Below the pieces are notes generated by a model, which saw only the letters and a program-made list of their open reading frames with translations, was not told the DNA's origin and ran no database searches. A DNA stretch of 50,178 nt from a virus: IMG/VR virus record IMGVR_UViG_3300043410_001470, positions 1 to 50,178 of that record, one strand, 5' to 3'. Numbering within the stretch: the first letter of the stretch is position 1; the number at the start of each line of letters is the position of its first letter. The position numbers were made by a program, and so were the translations under genes. Below are positions 47,864-50,178 of this stretch, piece by piece.

Positions 47864-47888
47864 AATTAATAACCTATAGGAGAAAATC

Positions 47889-48047
47889 ATGACAACAAAC
47901 GGTATTAACGGTGGCGGATTTGAGGCTGCTAAACCAGCAGGAACAAACAGCATCAATGCACACTATTCAGATAACACAGGATCAGCTTTTCCTGCAACTG
48001 ACAAGTCAACACAAGATGGTGCTGGCGTAAATCAAGGCGGAAAGTAA
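47889..48047 (+). CDS. Small Gly/Ala/Asn-rich protein
   Basis: 52 residues, TAGGAG 6 nt before the ATG. Low-complexity composition (NGGGFEAAKPAGTNS, TQDGAGVNQGGK) without charge clusters. With its own strong promoter and leader hairpin it is probably abundant. Too short for the usual 60-codon cut-off but well supported. Function unknown. Confidence 0.6.
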   Translation: MTTNGINGGGFEAAKPAGTNSINAHYSDNTGSAFPATDKSTQDGAGVNQGGK

Positions 48048-48049
48048 TA

Positions 48050-48205
48050 ATGGGACTTTTTGATAAAGAAGAAATCATTGCTCCAAATGTGGAGTCAGTA
48101 TTGGAAACAGTAGTAGCTGCTGTTAGTAAGCCTACAGCTGTTTGCACAAGAGACACAAGAGGCGAAGAGCCATGTGCAGTTAAAGATTGCGAGAACTGTA
48201 ACTAA
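48050..48205 (+). CDS. Small Cys-rich protein
   Basis: 51 residues: MGLFDKEE start, a helix, then VCTRDTRGEEPCAVKDCENCN with four Cys in the last 20 residues. The stop overlaps the next ATG by one base (TAATG). Possibly metal-binding; function unknown. Confidence 0.5.
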   Translation: MGLFDKEEIIAPNVESVLETVVAAVSKPTAVCTRDTRGEEPCAVKDCENCN

Positions 48206-48393
48206 TGTGTATGATGTGTGGATGTGGCGAACCTGGAAATAATGGAGACATTAAATCACAGGATATGCCAATGATGGTTGTATCAGATATGTTTGGCGCA
48301 GATATGGATGAAATGGGCGCTGGAGGAATTAATGACCGTGACTCAGAAAGTACAACAACACTTTCTGGAGATGTGGTAAATGATGCAGACTGA
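48205..48393 (+). CDS. Small Met/Cys-rich acidic protein
   Basis: 62 residues. MCMMCGCGEPGNNGD start (three Cys), then an acidic Met/Asp-rich region. The Cys/Met-rich N-terminus could bind a soft metal or a cluster. Overlaps the next gene by 14 nt. Function unknown. Confidence 0.5.
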   Translation: MCMMCGCGEPGNNGDIKSQDMPMMVVSDMFGADMDEMGAGGINDRDSESTTTLSGDVVNDAD

Positions 48394-48592
48394 TAATTTT
48401 AAAAAAGATGACGGTACTGGCATGGTGCCACCAGCTAACGCTGGTGCACCTGCTGGTGCTGTAACAAGTAATCAAACACCAAAGAGATATCCTAAGCAGG
48501 GTATTAAAATTGATAGAAATAAACACGGCATAAGAAGAGAAACTTCTACTATGCCAAAACAACCTAAAAAAACTGGTAGAAAAAAAGTTTAA
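48380..48592 (+). CDS. Small basic Pro/Ala-rich protein
   Basis: 70 residues, disordered: PPANAGAPAGAV centre and a strongly basic end (PKQPKKTGRKKV). The tail suggests nucleic-acid binding. Start could be the first or second of two adjacent Met codons. Function unknown. Confidence 0.5.
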   Translation: MMQTDNFKKDDGTGMVPPANAGAPAGAVTSNQTPKRYPKQGIKIDRNKHGIRRETSTMPKQPKKTGRKKV

Positions 48593-48593
48593 C

Positions 48594-48683
48594 TTGTGCT
48601 TAAAATGCGGTAATTGCACAAAAGAGCATCTTCCATCTGTGGATGATGCTGTTGATTCTGTATTGGACAACTCAATTTTATGA
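48594..48683 (+). CDS. Tiny Cys peptide upstream of ahpC (tentative)
   Basis: 29 residues from a TTG at 48594: CLKCGNC start then an acidic helix (PSVDDAVDSVLD); its stop shares ATGA with the peroxiredoxin gene. No ribosome binding site is visible, so this could be chance; the stop-start overlap and the Cys pattern shared with neighbours argue for it. Confidence 0.3.
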   Translation: MCLKCGNCTKEHLPSVDDAVDSVLDNSIL

Positions 48684-49216
48684 AAACAGTAGGACAAAAA
48701 TTAGGTGACTTTGCTGTCACAGGAGTAAAGCCTGGAGCCTTGGCTTATGAAGATAGCTCATTTGAAACAATTACTCAAGATTCTTTTCCAGGCAAATGGA
48801 AGATAATTGTTTTTTATCCAAAAGACTTTACATTTGTATGCCCGACAGAAATTGTTGCATATGATGCTTTAGTTAATGATTTTAATGACAGAGACGCAGT
48901 TCTTATGACTGGATCAGTAGATAATGAATTTTGTAAAGTTGCATGGAGAAATGCACACGAAGATTTAAAGAAAACAAATTCATGGTCTTTTGCTGATACT
49001 GCTCATCAACTAGCAAATGATCTTGGAATTCATCATTCATCTGGCGTCACATATCGTGCAACATTTATTGTTGATCCAGATAACATCATTCAGCACGTAA
49101 CTTGTAACAACCTAGATGTTGGACGTAACGCTGACGAAGCCCTTAGAGTTTTAGATGCATTACAAACAGGTGAACTTTGTGCATGCAACCGACCACTTGG
49201 GGGAGACACACTCTAA
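48680..49216 (+). CDS. ahpC: Alkyl hydroperoxide reductase peroxiredoxin AhpC
   Basis: 178 residues. Peroxidatic C54 in FYPKDFTFVCPTE, then a canonical Prx core (SVDNEFCKVAWRNAH), and near the C-terminus ELCACN with C167 and C169, the CxC resolving pair known from mycobacterial AhpC. It reduces peroxides and is recharged by AhpD, whose gene follows with a one-base overlap. Phage-borne AhpC is rare. The thioredoxin at 45062 is another possible reductant. Confidence 0.92.
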   Translation: MKTVGQKLGDFAVTGVKPGALAYEDSSFETITQDSFPGKWKIIVFYPKDFTFVCPTEIVAYDALVNDFNDRDAVLMTGSVDNEFCKVAWRNAHEDLKKTNSWSFADTAHQLANDLGIHHSSGVTYRATFIVDPDNIIQHVTCNNLDVGRNADEALRVLDALQTGELCACNRPLGGDTL

Positions 49217-49728
49217 TGTCATGGGTTGATGCTCTTAAAGAATCTCTTCCAGAATACGCAAAAGATATTAAGCTTAATTTAGATGCTGTAATTAATAGAA
49301 GTACAATAGATGCAGAATTAGCTACACATTTAGCTTTAGCAGCAGCTTTTGCTACAGGTAATGGTAAGCTGATTGCTTTTATTGCATCAGGGTCAACCAA
49401 TGAGATTGAAAAAAATGCTGCATTAACAGCAGGCGCAATTATGGCACAAAACAATGTTTGGTACCCATATTTAGAGATGGCAGACGATGCTAATCTTAAA
49501 GGCTTACCTGCACAGCTTAGAATGAATGCTATTGCATCGCATGGGGGTACTTCAAAAGGAAATTTTGAGGCCTACTCACTTGCATCTTCAATTATTGGTA
49601 AATGTCATTTTTGTGTAAAAGCACATTATGAAACTTTAAAAGAAGAAGGATATTCTTTAGAGCAATTGCGTGATATCGGAAGAATTGCAGCAACTGTTAA
49701 TGCTTTAGCAAAGATCCTTTCAGCATAA
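49216..49728 (+). CDS. ahpD: Alkylhydroperoxidase AhpD
   Basis: 170 residues from the ATG at 49216, overlapping the ahpC stop; the open frame extends further upstream but inside ahpC. E118, C130, C133 and H137 match the mycobacterial AhpD active-site numbering (FEAYSLA, then CHFCVKAH). The second His is at position 131, not 132, so the proton relay differs slightly. AhpD reduces AhpC disulphides, using dihydrolipoamide relay in mycobacteria. Coupled to a CDGSH protein gene. Confidence 0.9.
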   Translation: MSWVDALKESLPEYAKDIKLNLDAVINRSTIDAELATHLALAAAFATGNGKLIAFIASGSTNEIEKNAALTAGAIMAQNNVWYPYLEMADDANLKGLPAQLRMNAIASHGGTSKGNFEAYSLASSIIGKCHFCVKAHYETLKEEGYSLEQLRDIGRIAATVNALAKILSA

Positions 49729-49889
49729 TGCCTACAGTGTATGGGGCTGCTGTTATATGTCAATGTGGCAGATCAGCTTCATACCCTGTATGTGATGGTT
49801 CTCATGGAAGGCCAATTGTTGAAACCAACAATGAAATATCTGAAGATCCAAACCCTAGAAAAAGCGGATCATGGAAAAGAGAATCGTAA
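49728..49889 (+). CDS. CDGSH iron-sulfur domain protein (mitoNEET-like)
   Basis: 53 residues. CQCGRSASYPVCDGSH matches the CDGSH consensus Cys-x-Cys-x2-Ser-x3-Pro-x-Cys-Asp-Gly-Ser-His exactly, so three Cys and one His should bind a redox-active 2Fe-2S cluster. TAATG overlap with ahpD places it in the same operon. A single-domain form; role in electron or cluster transfer within a peroxide-defence unit is inferred. Confidence 0.88.
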   Translation: MPTVYGAAVICQCGRSASYPVCDGSHGRPIVETNNEISEDPNPRKSGSWKRES

Positions 49890-50032
49890 CAGTAAAAGCT
49901 TATTGTATTTATTGTAAAAAAAATACTGAAGGCAAAATAAAAGAAATACGTAAGACAGATTCTGGAAAATATTTACATATTGGAGAATGTCCAGTATGCT
50001 ATTATGAAATTAAAAGGTTAACAAATGATTAA
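49871..50032 (+). CDS. Small zinc-ribbon protein
   Basis: 53 residues, starting within the CDGSH gene. CIYC at 12-15 and CPVC at 40-43 frame a beta-hairpin of Lys/Arg-rich strands, a zinc ribbon. Overlaps the next gene by 8 nt. Function unknown. Confidence 0.5.
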   Translation: MEKRIVTVKAYCIYCKKNTEGKIKEIRKTDSGKYLHIGECPVCYYEIKRLTND

Positions 50033-50165
50033 TTATTTTAAATCTATATTTTGTTATTTTAAAGGTCATAGCTTAGCTTATGCTGGAGAATGCCCCTATA
50101 CTGGCTCTACCTACGATTATTGTCATAGATGCTCAGCTATGGTGCCAAGAAATATAGCAATTTAA
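50025..50165 (+). CDS. Small Cys/Tyr-rich protein
   Basis: 46 residues. FCYFKGHSL, ECPYTG and CHRCSAMV give a Cys-His ... Cys ... CxxC pattern, as in many small phage zinc proteins. The stop lies just before a promoter at the window edge. Function unknown. Confidence 0.5.
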   Translation: MINYFKSIFCYFKGHSLAYAGECPYTGSTYDYCHRCSAMVPRNIAI

Positions 50166-50168
50166 TTC

Positions 50169-50177
50169 TGATATAAT
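50169..50177 (+). promoter_or_regulatory. Extended -10 box at window edge
   Basis: TGA plus TATAAT (50172-50177), the same element as before five other genes in this window; the gene it drives lies beyond the edge. Confidence 0.5.
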
Positions 50178-50178
50178 A

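Noticed and set aside
1-50178. Every TATAAT-like hexamer as a promoter
   Set aside because: The sequence is very AT-rich, so chance matches are frequent; only boxes with a TGn extension, a spaced -35, or a precise position at a gene start were kept, and even those need transcript mapping.

Overview
The window is a segment of a large, AT-rich, tailed double-stranded DNA phage genome (siphovirus-like tail genes) whose host is most likely an actinobacterium. Evidence for the host: a WhiB-type regulator (a family confined to actinobacteria and their phages), an AhpC with the actinobacterial CxC resolving motif beside an AhpD, and many genes whose ATG lies exactly 6 nt after a TAnnnT -10 box, the leaderless arrangement common in actinobacteria. 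The low GC and the metabolic cargo would fit phages of small freshwater or pelagic actinobacteria, but that is inference. No integrase, portal or capsid gene is present, so the window is only part of the genome. Genes are packed tightly, nearly all on the + strand, with many ATGA/TAATG overlaps. No stretch over 300 bases lacks a gene.

Layout. 1-8.9 kb: tail module (tape-measure C-terminus, tail and tail-tip proteins, fibre with an S74 autoproteolytic chaperone). 9-20.4 kb: phosphoesterase, then a nearly complete replication set (DnaB-like helicase, DnaG-like primase, SSB-like protein, DnaE-family polymerase, MazG-like pyrophosphatase, RecA/UvsX recombinase, putative nuclease). 20.4-27.8 kb: a 2OG oxygenase, XapX membrane protein, cobalamin adenosyltransferase, Cas4-like nuclease, RuvC-like resolvase, a DUF1599-like protein, and small and large terminase flanking another 2OG oxygenase. 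27.7-32.1 kb: three SGNH-hydrolase-like proteins around a NodU/TobZ-type carbamoyltransferase. Five tRNAs follow in two promoter-driven groups. 32.4-36.7 kb: Dps, SDR dehydrogenase, endolysin, SNase, two further Fe/2OG-type oxygenases, Hsp20, FmdB zinc ribbon. 36.7-40 kb: an exported PA14/coiled-coil protein and two small membrane proteins. 40-50 kb: WhiB, another oxygenase, an Ntn-hydrolase (proteasome-like), a secreted subtilase, a pyrimidine-dimer glycosylase, thioredoxin, a GC-rich S-layer-like secreted protein, a second cupin-type oxygenase, many tiny Cys-rich proteins, and an AhpC-AhpD-CDGSH operon.

How the parts work together: the phage brings its own replisome and recombination nucleases, some translation support (tRNA-Arg(UCU) for AGA codons, plus Met, Asn, Lys, Leu) and a large redox/iron arsenal (Dps, AhpC, AhpD, CDGSH, thioredoxin, six Fe(II)/2OG-type oxygenases). 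It also encodes tools that act on the cell envelope or secreted space. The most distinctive points are the regulatory architecture (leaderless promoters, two of them with the -35 box inside the loop and stem of the preceding terminator), the SGNH/carbamoyltransferase cassette, the cobalamin adenosyltransferase, the proteasome-like hydrolase, and a short-variable-arm tRNA with a UAA anticodon. All functional calls come from reading motifs by eye; no database search was run.
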